Shown: in pieces, positions 1 to 6,479 of the stretch
How positions within the stretch are numbered: position 1 is the stretch's first letter
Layout: the number at the start of each line of letters is the position of its first letter
Notes under the pieces: generated by a model
Told to the model about the DNA's origin: nothing
What the model saw: only the letters and a program-made list of their open reading frames with translations
Database searches by the model: none
Position numbers and translations under genes: made by a program
Assembly (NCBI GenBank): GCA_017560955.1
Contig: JAFZDV010000194.1
Span: 1-9,390, forward strand
Source: Anaerotignum sp.
Lineage (GTDB): Bacteria > Bacillota > Clostridia > Lachnospirales > Anaerotignaceae
DNA length: 9,390 bases
Direction: 5' to 3'

Positions 1-594
1 GCACAGCCTGACTTCATGCGCGAAGCTCTTGGCTGTGAACCCAAACGCACTGCAACAGAAGAAAAGAAAGCTTTTCATGCTATTCTGAAAGAAGTAATTT
101 CCACTGAAGTAGAAGATGCAAAAAACATCATTCTCGATATTCAGCAGGATCTGAGCGATATCGTTGATGAACATAAAAATATCTTTGAAAATGATCCTGT
201 TCTTCTGACCTCCGACTCTATTCGAGAGGCTATGGCTGATAAAGGTCTTTCTGAAGACGTAATTGCAAAAGTAGAAGAAATCTGCAAGGAAGAATTTGGT
301 GATGCCCCTCCCCTTGCAGAAAATCTGATCGACAATAAAGCTCTGAATGCCCGTGCAGCTCAGAAAAAAGCTGAAATTCTGGCATTAGAAGTCGAATCTC
401 TGAAACAGCAGCTGGAAGAAAAAGAATCTCCTGCTGAACTTCCCGAAAAGGAAATTATTCTGCAGGTTTCTCCTGAAAAACTGCCTGTCATCAAAACAGA
501 AATCATCAATGGTAAGAAATGCATCGTTATTCCTTTGGAAGAGGATGAAAAAGCAACCATTAATGGCAATGAAATTGAAGATGCGCCTTTCTAA
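1..594 (+). CDS. DUF4317 family protein, 5'-truncated by window edge
   Basis: The frame is open from base 1, so the gene begins outside the window. The ATG at 16 is probably internal, since it is preceded in frame by the residues AQPDF and has no ribosome binding site. About 197 C-terminal residues are visible. They are acidic and mostly helical, with a Glu/Lys/Gln-rich stretch near residues 115-145 (counting from the ATG) that could form a short coiled coil. The end has a pattern I associate with the C-terminus of DUF4317 (PF14199): a V-x-PE segment, then IINGKKCIVIP, an acidic turn and an NG motif. The family is of unknown function and is, as far as I know, mainly found in Clostridia. No signal peptide, membrane segment or catalytic motif is visible in this part. 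The gene ends in TAA, followed by a second in-frame TAA, and runs into a terminator shared with the convergent rubrerythrin gene. The family call comes from memory of the C-terminal pattern. Confidence 0.7.
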   Translation, partial: AQPDFMREALGCEPKRTATEEKKAFHAILKEVISTEVEDAKNIILDIQQDLSDIVDEHKNIFENDPVLLTSDSIREAMADKGLSEDVIAKVEEICKEEFGDAPPLAENLIDNKALNARAAQKKAEILALEVESLKQQLEEKESPAELPEKEIILQVSPEKLPVIKTEIINGKKCIVIPLEEDEKATINGNEIEDAPF

Positions 595-601
595 TAAAGA
601 A

Positions 602-632
602 AACCCCGAGAAATCGGGGTTATTTTTATTTT
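602..632. terminator. bidirectional intrinsic terminator between convergent genes
   Basis: A perfect 8-bp inverted repeat, AACCCCGA (602-609) and TCGGGGTT (614-621), encloses a GAAA loop. On the plus strand it is followed by ATTTTTATTTT, a good U-tract for ending the DUF4317 transcript. On the minus strand the stem follows the rubrerythrin stop codon (626-628) directly and leads into TTTTCTTT, so it can also end that transcript. The U-tract for the plus strand overlaps the end of the rubrerythrin gene. Confidence 0.9.
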
Positions 633-1216
633 GAGTATGGTGCCAGTTCAAAACGAATGAAGTACCCTTTATCATGCTGACAAACAGGACATTGCTGCGG
701 CGCTTCCTTTCCTTCATACACAAAGCCACAGTTCAAACACATCCATTTACATTCCACATCACTGATAAACAGTTTATTCTGTTCCAGCAGATCTGCCAAT
801 TCTGCAAATCGATCCCCGTGAACCTTTTCAATATGTGCAATGTGATGGAAAGATGCTGCCACTTTCGGAAAGCCTTCTTCCAACGCCTTATCACCAAAAG
901 ACTGATAAATAGGTTCATATTCCTCATACTCGTTATCCCTTGCAGCTTTCAGCACTTCCAGCACTGTTTCATAGATATCTACAGGATAACTGCCATCAAT
1001 TTCCACATGCTCCCCTGCCAGTTCCTTCAGATGATTATAGAAAATTTCAGCATGCTCCTTCTCCTGCCCTGCTGTAAATTTAAAAACGGCTTCTACCACA
1101 TGCAGTTTCTGTTCTTTTGCCTGTTCTGCCGCAAAAGTATAACGGTTTCTTGCCTGACTTTCCCCTGCAAAAGCTCGCATCAGGTTTTCTTTCGTTTCAC
1201 TGTTTTTAAAATCCAT
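626..1216 (-). CDS. rbr: Rubrerythrin (diiron peroxidase with C-terminal rubredoxin domain)
   Basis: A 196-residue cytosolic protein, the usual length for classical rubrerythrin. Residues 1-145 form the ferritin-like four-helix domain. Expected diiron ligands are visible: Glu19 in FAGESQARNRY, the ExxH pair Glu52/His55, Glu residues around 96-101 in the EYEEYEP segment, and the second ExxH pair Glu130/His133. The C-terminal rubredoxin-like domain has C160-x2-C163 and C176-x2-C179 for one iron. Rubrerythrins reduce hydrogen peroxide to water with electrons from reduced rubredoxin or NAD(P)H-dependent partners and protect anaerobes from oxidative stress. The start at ATG 1214-1216 is supported by AAGGAGG 8 bases upstream. 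The gene follows pct on the same strand but lies beyond a strong terminator, so it probably has its own promoter. I found no clear -35/-10 pair in the 50 bp between terminator and start. A physiological link to the oxygen-sensitive dehydratase is only inference. Confidence 0.95.
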   Translation of the reverse strand: MDFKNSETKENLMRAFAGESQARNRYTFAAEQAKEQKLHVVEAVFKFTAGQEKEHAEIFYNHLKELAGEHVEIDGSYPVDIYETVLEVLKAARDNEYEEYEPIYQSFGDKALEEGFPKVAASFHHIAHIEKVHGDRFAELADLLEQNKLFISDVECKWMCLNCGFVYEGKEAPQQCPVCQHDKGYFIRFELAPYSK

Positions 1217-1267
1217 ATTCCATTCCTCCTTTTATCTCAGTATTGGCAAAATGGAATATTTTATACG

Positions 1268-1296
1268 AAAAAAGCCCCCGTCCAAAGGACGAGGGC
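1268..1296 (-). terminator. intrinsic terminator ending the acrylate operon after pct
   Basis: On the minus strand GCCCTCGTCC, loop TTT, then GGACGGGGGC form a 10-bp stem with one G-U wobble, followed at once by six T residues. It lies about 40 bp after the pct stop codon and marks the 3' end of the operon, separating it from the rubrerythrin gene. The plus-strand version has an A-C mismatch and only a short T-run, so it mainly serves the minus strand. Confidence 0.92.
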
Positions 1297-1334
1297 AGTT
1301 TTTATTTATGAAATTCAGAAGATTCCGTTAAGGA

Positions 1335-2912
1335 TCAAGCTTTCATTTCTTTCAGACCCATCAGACCGGGTTCGAACAGAGAAGCGGGCATCAGTTTGAT
1401 TTCGCCGTTTTCGTCTCTATCAACGATAGGTTCGAATTCCATCTGATCCAGGATCTGTGTCTGCAGATCGATACCAGGTGCGATTTCTGTCAGGTGCAGG
1501 CCGTCTTCTTTCAGAACGAATACACATCTTTCTGTCATGTACATAACCTGCTGACCACGTTCGTTAGCGATGTCGCCGTTGAATGTGATCTGTTCAACAG
1601 ATTTAACGAATTTTTTCTGTTTACCTTCCTGTACGATTACAACTTTGCCGTCTTCAACTTTAACTTTCAGACCGCCTGCTGTAAATGTACCACAGAAGAA
1701 TACTTTAGGTGTGCACTGTGTGATGTTGATGAAACCACCGCAACCAGCGATACGAGGACCGAATCTGGAAACGTTGATGCAGCCTTTAGGGTCACATTCA
1801 GCCAGACCCAGGTAGCACAGGTCCAGACCGCCGCCATCGTAGAAGTCGAACTGGTAGCCCTGATCCAGCAGTGCGTCTGCGTTGTAAGCAGCACCGAATC
1901 TGATACCGCCAGCGGGTACGCCGCCAACAGCGCCGCCTTCTACTGTCAGTGTCATGAAGTCGCCGATGCCTTCTTCGTTAGCTACGGAAGCAACGTATTC
2001 AGGAGCACCTACGCCCAGGTTAACTGCAACGTCTTTTTCCAGTTCCAGAGCGCCACGACGACCGATGATTTTTTTAGCATCCAGAGGCAGTGGAGCGGGA
2101 GCTACGTCAGGGTTTCTCATTTCGCCGGACAGAGCGGGATCGTAATCACAATCCAGTGTCTGCTGGTGATCTTTAGGATCAGCAACTACTACGTAGTCAA
2201 CATAGATGCCGGGAACTTTAACCAGACGAGGATCCAGTGTACCAGCTTTAACAACTTTTTCTACCTGAACGATAACGATACCGCCGCTGTTTTTAACAGC
2301 CTGACATACGGATGTACCTTCCAGAGGAGAAACTTCTTTTTCGAAGGAGATGTTACCAGCTTCGTCAGCGTATGTACCTCTGATCATAGCTACATTGATA
2401 GGGAATGCAGGGTAGAACAGATAGTCTTCGCCTTCGAAGTTAACCAGTTTGATGTAATCTTCTGTTGTTTTAGCGTTTACTTTACCGCCGCCGTTTCTGG
2501 GGTCGATAAATGTACCCATACCTACTTTTGTCAGGTAGCCGGGTCTATGAGCAGCGATATCTCTGAACAGGTGGCACAGAGCACCCTGAGATACGTTGTA
2601 AGCTTCAATTTTGTTGTCCAGAGCCAGTTTCTGCATTGCAGGGATTGTTGCCCAGTGACCAGCCATGAATCTTTTCAGCAGACCTTCGTGTGCGAAGTGT
2701 TCAGCACCACGACCGTCTTTGTTACCCTGAGAACCGCAGTATACATAGAACAGATCTCTAGGTTCACCTGTTGCCAGGAATCTTTCTTCTACAGCTCTAT
2801 CCAGAGCTTCGGGAATAGCAGATGCTACGAAACCGCTAGTTGTAACTGTATCGCCATTTTTGATCAGCGCAGCAGCTTCAGCAGCAGTAATAATTTTTAC
2901 CTGTCTAGCCAT
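1335..2912 (-). CDS. pct: Propionate (acyl) CoA-transferase, acrylate pathway
   Basis: A 525-residue class I (family I) CoA-transferase with both halves fused in one chain, the usual length for Pct/YdiF-type enzymes. It exchanges CoA between propionyl-CoA or acetyl-CoA and lactate, supplying lactoyl-CoA to the dehydratase and releasing propionate. The N-terminal half contains GFVASAIPEAL (27-37), YCGSQGNKDGRGAEHFAHEG (58-77) and the glycine-rich DPRNGGGK region (137-144). The C-terminal half has GVGAPEYV (300-307) and the catalytic glutamate Glu325 in TLTVEGGAVGGVPAGG. This aligns with Glu324 of the A. propionicum enzyme, one residue shorter at the N-terminus. From memory, similarity to that Pct is very high over the whole length. 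The start is supported by AGGAGG 8 bases upstream. It is the last gene of the operon, 113 bp after lcdB with a stem-loop between them, and is followed by a terminator. From codon 1 to about codon 473 it uses no TTA, CTA or TCA codons, so a 493-codon antisense frame stays open. This suggests strong expression. Confidence 0.95.
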   Translation of the reverse strand: MARQVKIITAAEAAALIKNGDTVTTSGFVASAIPEALDRAVEERFLATGEPRDLFYVYCGSQGNKDGRGAEHFAHEGLLKRFMAGHWATIPAMQKLALDNKIEAYNVSQGALCHLFRDIAAHRPGYLTKVGMGTFIDPRNGGGKVNAKTTEDYIKLVNFEGEDYLFYPAFPINVAMIRGTYADEAGNISFEKEVSPLEGTSVCQAVKNSGGIVIVQVEKVVKAGTLDPRLVKVPGIYVDYVVVADPKDHQQTLDCDYDPALSGEMRNPDVAPAPLPLDAKKIIGRRGALELEKDVAVNLGVGAPEYVASVANEEGIGDFMTLTVEGGAVGGVPAGGIRFGAAYNADALLDQGYQFDFYDGGGLDLCYLGLAECDPKGCINVSRFGPRIAGCGGFINITQCTPKVFFCGTFTAGGLKVKVEDGKVVIVQEGKQKKFVKSVEQITFNGDIANERGQQVMYMTERCVFVLKEDGLHLTEIAPGIDLQTQILDQMEFEPIVDRDENGEIKLMPASLFEPGLMGLKEMKA

Positions 2913-2964
2913 TATGTTAGACCTCCTATAAAAATTTTTTTGTTTTGCTTCACAATATTAGAAG

Positions 2965-2990
2965 AACAGGGGTAGTCGCCTACCCCTGTT
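2965..2990 (-). promoter_or_regulatory. perfect 11-bp stem-loop with GCGA tetraloop between lcdB and pct
   Basis: The 113-bp gap between lcdB and pct contains AACAGGGGTAG and CTACCCCTGTT, a perfect inverted repeat around four bases. On the transcribed minus strand the loop reads GCGA, a GNRA-type tetraloop. The following bases (CTTCTAATATTG) are only a weak U-tract. The element could be a leaky terminator lowering pct relative to the dehydratase genes, or a stability or processing hairpin. The rest of the gap is AT-rich, with A and T runs at 2931-2946 just upstream of the pct ribosome binding site. No convincing internal promoter was found. Confidence 0.75.
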
Positions 2991-3025
2991 TATTTACATT
3001 TCCGTCAGAGATAATGCGGTAGGAA

Positions 3026-4156
3026 TTACAGCATTTCTACGAAGGACTGCAGTCTTGTTTTAACCTGTTCGAAGGATGTAACTTCCTGGTCAACTTCGAT
3101 CATCAGGTTTTTGATGCCTTTTTCTTCGAATTCTCTGTAGTATACAGGGTAATCCCATTCTTCGGGATCACAGAATTTCATCATAGCAACGATTACAGCG
3201 TCAGCTTCTGTCTGAGCAACTTTGTTGATCAGCATTTTGCCTCTGCCTTTTTTTGTATCAGTTGCAACGGAGCAACCGTACATCTGCTGCCATGCTTTAG
3301 CCATTCTGTACAGAGGGCCTTCTTCGCCGTCCAGAACGTCAACACGGATCTGTCTGGATTCCTGAGCCAGGTCGTCATCAACGATAGCCAGTTTGAATTC
3401 GTCGAAGATTTCCAGAACCTGGTTGGGTTCCAGCATGATACCTGTTACAACAACTTTTTTGCCGTCCCAAGGCTGTACGGGCATTGCTTTAACTTCAGCG
3501 ATCAGTTCTTTAACCAGTGCTGTGTGTTTTTCTTTCAGCATGAACTGTCTTGCTTTGAATACAGCGTGACGATCTACAGCGCTGATAACCTGAGGGTAGT
3601 CAGCTGCTACTTTAACGAATTCGCGCATTACTGCTCTGTTTTCGTTGTAGATAGCGATGGAGTTTTCCAGAGCTGCGTTTGTGATTTTAACGCCCAGGTA
3701 AGCTTCCAGCTGTGCTTTAACCAGTTCGTATTCTGTTACCAGGAATTTGTTAGCTGCTTCCAGGCCTCTGTTCTGAGGGTGTGTGAATACGATTACTTTG
3801 TCAGCGTTAGCGCCTTTCCATTTCTGGGACAGACATTTCAGTGTGTCACAAGGAACGGAGAACAGAACTGCTGCCAGTTCATCATAAGCGCCTTCACACT
3901 GCAGTTCCATTACCTGCTGCATGATGGAGCATGCGAATGCGGGCAGGTATGTACGTGCTTTGGAGATCTGTTTGCCCTGAGCACCCCAGATACCCATAGG
4001 CAGGTAACCTGTTGCATGTACCATTTCTTCGGGAGCGTAGATAGGCATGATACCTACAGCGCCTTTACCTGTTTCAGCTTTATAGTCATCCATTGCTTTT
4101 TTAGGATTAGCTGCAACTTCTTTCAGTTGGGATAAGATAGCTTCTACTTTACTCAT
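3026..4156 (-). CDS. lcdB: Lactoyl-CoA dehydratase, beta subunit (2-hydroxyacyl-CoA dehydratase family)
   Basis: A 376-residue subunit of the radical-type (R)-2-hydroxyacyl-CoA dehydratases (HgdB/HadC/FldC family). With LcdA it dehydrates (R)-lactoyl-CoA to acryloyl-CoA through a ketyl radical after one-electron activation. Each subunit of this family carries a [4Fe-4S] cluster. Conserved cysteines at suitable places are Cys76 (PAFACS), Cys103/Cys108 (VPCDTLKC) and Cys329 (MMKFCDPEEWDYP). Comparison with the three cluster cysteines of HadC (76, 109, 309) suggests Cys76, Cys103 or Cys108, and Cys329. No signal peptide or membrane segment is seen. The start ATG has GAGGAGG 7 bases upstream and lies 18 bp after the lcdA stop, so the two genes are surely cotranscribed. 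From memory the sequence is very close to LcdB of A. propionicum, which is the main reason for naming lactoyl-CoA as substrate. A related short-chain 2-hydroxyacyl-CoA cannot be excluded. Confidence 0.92.
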   Translation of the reverse strand: MSKVEAILSQLKEVAANPKKAMDDYKAETGKGAVGIMPIYAPEEMVHATGYLPMGIWGAQGKQISKARTYLPAFACSIMQQVMELQCEGAYDELAAVLFSVPCDTLKCLSQKWKGANADKVIVFTHPQNRGLEAANKFLVTEYELVKAQLEAYLGVKITNAALENSIAIYNENRAVMREFVKVAADYPQVISAVDRHAVFKARQFMLKEKHTALVKELIAEVKAMPVQPWDGKKVVVTGIMLEPNQVLEIFDEFKLAIVDDDLAQESRQIRVDVLDGEEGPLYRMAKAWQQMYGCSVATDTKKGRGKMLINKVAQTEADAVIVAMMKFCDPEEWDYPVYYREFEEKGIKNLMIEVDQEVTSFEQVKTRLQSFVEML

Positions 4157-4174
4157 CGTTTTCTCCTCCTCAAA

Positions 4175-5440
4175 TTATTCTGCTGCTAAGTTAGCTTCCA
4201 TCATTTCTACCAGTGCCTGTACACGTGTTTCGTACTGTGCAGGGGAGAATACGTTAGGGTCTGTCTGGTCACCATCGAAGGATACGTAAGGTTTACCGTT
4301 TACGCCTTTGATGATTTCAGCTGTTTCTACGTTCAGGAAGGACATCAGCTTACAAGATCTGTTCAGGTGGTAGATTGTACCATCGATCTGACCTTTTTCC
4401 ATGATTTTCAGCAGAACATCAACTTTGTTGGACAGACATGTGTTGATGTAGATTTTTGTGTAAGCTTCTGCCATGGAGTGCAGGGATTCATCGTTTGCGT
4501 CATATTCCAGGTTCCACAGGTCGGGGTATGCTGTACCTGTCATGATAGCGCCCAGGTTCTTTGTTGTTTTGAATGTGTGACCCAGGTGAGGCCATACAGC
4601 GATACCTTCCCACTGGAATCTTGTTTTTTCTGCACCTTTGAAAGCGTAAACGCCAGCTTTCAGGTTAGCTTCCAGTTCATCAGCGAATGCTTTGAATGTG
4701 ATTTCAGCATAGTCCAGAGAACGGCAAGCTACGATCAGTGCCATGTAGTTGAACAGGTCGAAACCATTCAGAGGAGAGGGTTTGTATTTAGCCATATCAG
4801 CGATTCTGTTCCAGTGGTATACGGAACGCTGTGTCTGGTCTTTAACTTCCTTGAATTTTTTCCAGTCGAAAGGTCTGCCGCAGATTACTTCCAGCTGAGA
4901 AATAGCGTTTCTGAACTGATCAGCGATATATGCTTTTGCATATTCGGGGATAGGCATTGTGTGGTTGAAAGGTACGTCGATTACGATGCAGGGAATATCC
5001 AGTTCTGCAGCCAGGTTTTCGTACCATTTCAGCAGTGTGTTACAGATATTGTTACATGTGATTACCAGGTCGGGCAGGGGAACATCAGCTGCGGGGGAGT
5101 TAACCAGAACTTCGGGTTTTCTACCTGTGATAGCTGCTTCTTTCAGACATTCCATGTAGCCCATGTTTACTCTACCGTAAGAACAGCAGTCAATGTTGTA
5201 ACCTTTTCTTGTTGCAACATCCAGCATATCGATAGCACCTTTTCTAGCACCGATACCAGCTGCGTGTGTTTCGGGGTAAATCATAGCGATACCCATTGTT
5301 ACGCAGAATTCGGAAGGAGCTACGGATGCGGACCAACAAACCAGTTCGCCTCTCGCTTTAGCGTCTCTTGCGTCCTGATCAGCTTTGTTCTGATAGTAGC
5401 CTAACAATTTTTTTGCTGCCATGCCTTGTGTTAAACTCAT
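4175..5440 (-). CDS. lcdA: Lactoyl-CoA dehydratase, alpha subunit (2-hydroxyacyl-CoA dehydratase family)
   Basis: A 421-residue partner of LcdB, of typical length for the alpha subunit. In this family the alpha subunit binds the [4Fe-4S] cluster next to the substrate and takes part in the dehydration. Visible elements are GELVCWSASVAPSE (31-44), with a serine at 37 matching the conserved active-site serine of HadB; the tandem Cys85-Cys86 in IDCCSYGR; Cys129 and Cys133 in ITCNNICNT; and Cys363 in HLNRSCK. By analogy with HadB (Cys84, 117, 346), Cys85 or 86, Cys129 or 133, and Cys363 are likely cluster ligands. The start ATG at 5438-5440 follows the weaker site AGAGGG and lies 18 bp after the activator gene. 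From memory the middle of the protein (about residues 85-250) is nearly identical to A. propionicum LcdA, with more changes near 290-320 and at the C-terminus. The antisense register is open from 4367 to 5404, showing avoidance of TTA, CTA and TCA codons. Confidence 0.93.
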   Translation of the reverse strand: MSLTQGMAAKKLLGYYQNKADQDARDAKARGELVCWSASVAPSEFCVTMGIAMIYPETHAAGIGARKGAIDMLDVATRKGYNIDCCSYGRVNMGYMECLKEAAITGRKPEVLVNSPAADVPLPDLVITCNNICNTLLKWYENLAAELDIPCIVIDVPFNHTMPIPEYAKAYIADQFRNAISQLEVICGRPFDWKKFKEVKDQTQRSVYHWNRIADMAKYKPSPLNGFDLFNYMALIVACRSLDYAEITFKAFADELEANLKAGVYAFKGAEKTRFQWEGIAVWPHLGHTFKTTKNLGAIMTGTAYPDLWNLEYDANDESLHSMAEAYTKIYINTCLSNKVDVLLKIMEKGQIDGTIYHLNRSCKLMSFLNVETAEIIKGVNGKPYVSFDGDQTDPNVFSPAQYETRVQALVEMMEANLAAE

Positions 5441-5458
5441 TCTAATCCCTCTTTCTTA

Positions 5459-6235
5459 TTATTTTTTGTTTGCCGCTTCGTATGCGAACAGTGCCGCACC
5501 GAGAGCGCCTGTTGTTTGTGGATTGGGTGCCACAATTACATCTGTTTTCAATACGCTAGACACAGCTCTTACTACGCCTGCATTTTTAGCAACGCCGCCT
5601 GTGAAAACAACATCGTGTTCCAGACCGCCTCTGTATGCAAGACCGCAAGCTCTGCTAGCTACGGACATGTGAACCCCTTTTGCAATGTTATTTCTGCTTG
5701 TGCCTTTGGAAAGCTGAGAAATAACTTCAGATTCAGCAAATACAGTACAAGTACTGCTGATAGGTGCTGTTTCTGTTGCGAGTTCGTCCAGTGTCGCCAT
5801 TTCATCCAGTGTTGTTTCCAGAACTCTGGCCATAACCTCGATGAAACGACCTGTACCTGCCGCACATTTATCGTTCATAAAAAACTGCTTGATACCACCT
5901 TTGTTATCCAGTCTGATCGCTTTCGCGTCCTGACCGCCGATATCAATGATAGTACGTGCAGTGGGTACCAAAAAGAAAATACCTTTTGCGTGACAGCTGA
6001 TCTCGGAGAACTGTTTGTCAGCTTCCAGAGAGAATCTGCCATAGCCTGTGGCAACAGTGAAGGCGATGTCTTCCTGTTTCAGACCACTTGCTTCGAAAGC
6101 CGCTTCGATTGCTTTCTTGGGACCTGTAGAGCCTGTACCAACCTGTACAACCTCAGAAGCTACAACGTCTTTGCCGTCTTTCAGGATTACTACCTTGGAA
6201 GAAGCGGAGCCGACGTCAATGCCCATTGTATACAT
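5459..6235 (-). CDS. lcdC: 2-hydroxyacyl-CoA dehydratase activator (ATPase, component A)
   Basis: A 258-residue activator of the BadF/BadG/BcrA/BcrD ATPase family (HgdC/LcdC type). The homodimer binds one [4Fe-4S] cluster between its subunits and hydrolyses ATP to push a low-potential electron into the dehydratase. The ASKHA-type phosphate-binding segment GIDVGSASSK is at 5-14. IDIGGQDAK is at 97-105, NDKCAAGTGRF at 121-131, STCTVFAESE at 161-170 and FTGGVAKNAG at 211-220. Cys124 and Cys163 are the expected cluster ligands; their spacing of 39 equals that of Cys127 and Cys166 in Acidaminococcus HgdC. The start ATG has AGGAGG about 9 bases upstream. It is the first gene of the operon, behind a leader of about 205 nt. 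From memory it looks more like HgdC-type activators than A. propionicum LcdC, so the symbol follows the operon context rather than closest similarity. Several ATPase loop residues vary slightly (Ala in GSAS), but no key residue is missing. Confidence 0.93.
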   Translation of the reverse strand: MYTMGIDVGSASSKVVILKDGKDVVASEVVQVGTGSTGPKKAIEAAFEASGLKQEDIAFTVATGYGRFSLEADKQFSEISCHAKGIFFLVPTARTIIDIGGQDAKAIRLDNKGGIKQFFMNDKCAAGTGRFIEVMARVLETTLDEMATLDELATETAPISSTCTVFAESEVISQLSKGTSRNNIAKGVHMSVASRACGLAYRGGLEHDVVFTGGVAKNAGVVRAVSSVLKTDVIVAPNPQTTGALGAALFAYEAANKK

Positions 6236-6440
6236 CTTCGTTTCCCTCCTCTATCGTATATTTGACCATGCGATAAACAATCATGAAGAATGTTTGGGCG
6301 TGACCCGCTGTCCCCGTGTTACTTAATAATGCGGATCACACTGCGAATGACATCACAAAAAACCTATATCCCCTCTTTTTCTGAAATATAAGTCCTTATC
6401 ATTCGCTTATACAGGCATATGGACATAGTCCTCCTGTATT
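6236..6440 (-). promoter_or_regulatory. long 5' leader of the acrylate operon with predicted RNA structure
   Basis: If the promoter at 6447-6475 is used, transcription starts near 6440 and leaves about 205 nt before the activator ATG. Besides the 5'-terminal hairpin (6409-6439), the RNA can form an 11-bp stem between GTGTGATCCGC (6341 down to 6331) and GCGGGTCACGC (6308 down to 6298), with two G-U wobbles and a 22-nt loop. Nearer the gene, TATCG and CGATA can form a short stem just before the AGGAGGG binding site. TATAAG and CTTATA give another possible stem that would compete with the 5' hairpin. A 20-codon frame (6364-6426) starts with ATG 3 bases after an AGGAGG. That spacing is too tight for good initiation, so a leader peptide is doubtful. 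I do not recognise a known riboswitch or a T-box motif. Confidence 0.5.
6409..6439 (-). promoter_or_regulatory. inverted repeat at the predicted transcript 5' end
   Basis: On the minus strand ATACAGG pairs with CCTGTAT (7 bp, perfect), and inside it GGAC pairs with GTCC around a TAT loop; one extra base on one side and five on the other form an internal bulge. It begins at or within a base or two of the predicted start site. It could be a 5'-terminal hairpin that protects the mRNA from decay, or a DNA operator just downstream of the promoter. It buries an AGGAGG sequence inside the stem. Confidence 0.6.
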
Positions 6441-6446
6441 GCATTG

Positions 6447-6475
6447 ATTATAACATCAAAGTTTTTACATTTCAA
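6447..6475 (-). promoter_or_regulatory. sigma-A-type promoter of the acrylate operon
   Basis: On the minus strand, -35 TTGAAA (6475 down to 6470), a spacer of exactly 17 bases and -10 TATAAT (6452 down to 6447). The -10 box is perfect and the -35 box has five of six consensus bases. The sequence upstream is very rich in A and T (6476-6510), as in UP elements. No better pair was found between here and the activator gene, so this is the best candidate for driving lcdC-lcdA-lcdB-pct. Confidence 0.82.
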
Positions 6476-6479
6476 CCCA

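Noticed and set aside
16..594. DUF4317 gene starting at the ATG at 16
   Set aside because: The frame is open upstream to base 1, no ribosome binding site precedes the ATG, and the visible part matches only the C-terminal end of the family.
1494..2975. 493-codon plus-strand open frame opposite pct
   Set aside because: It is the exact in-register complement of pct, whose product is clearly recognised. It arises from avoidance of TTA, CTA and TCA codons, and its translation is rich in Cys, Phe and Ser like other such shadows.
4367..5404. 345-codon plus-strand open frame opposite lcdA, and similar ones opposite lcdB (3524-4135), lcdC (5516-6265) and rubrerythrin (674-1399)
   Set aside because: All are in-register antisense shadows of well-supported genes and have no recognisable domain.
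6240..6440. T-box or a known riboswitch in the operon leader
   Set aside because: No T-box consensus and no signature I could match to cobalamin, TPP, FMN, SAM, lysine, glycine or c-di-GMP riboswitches; kept only as an unclassified structured leader.
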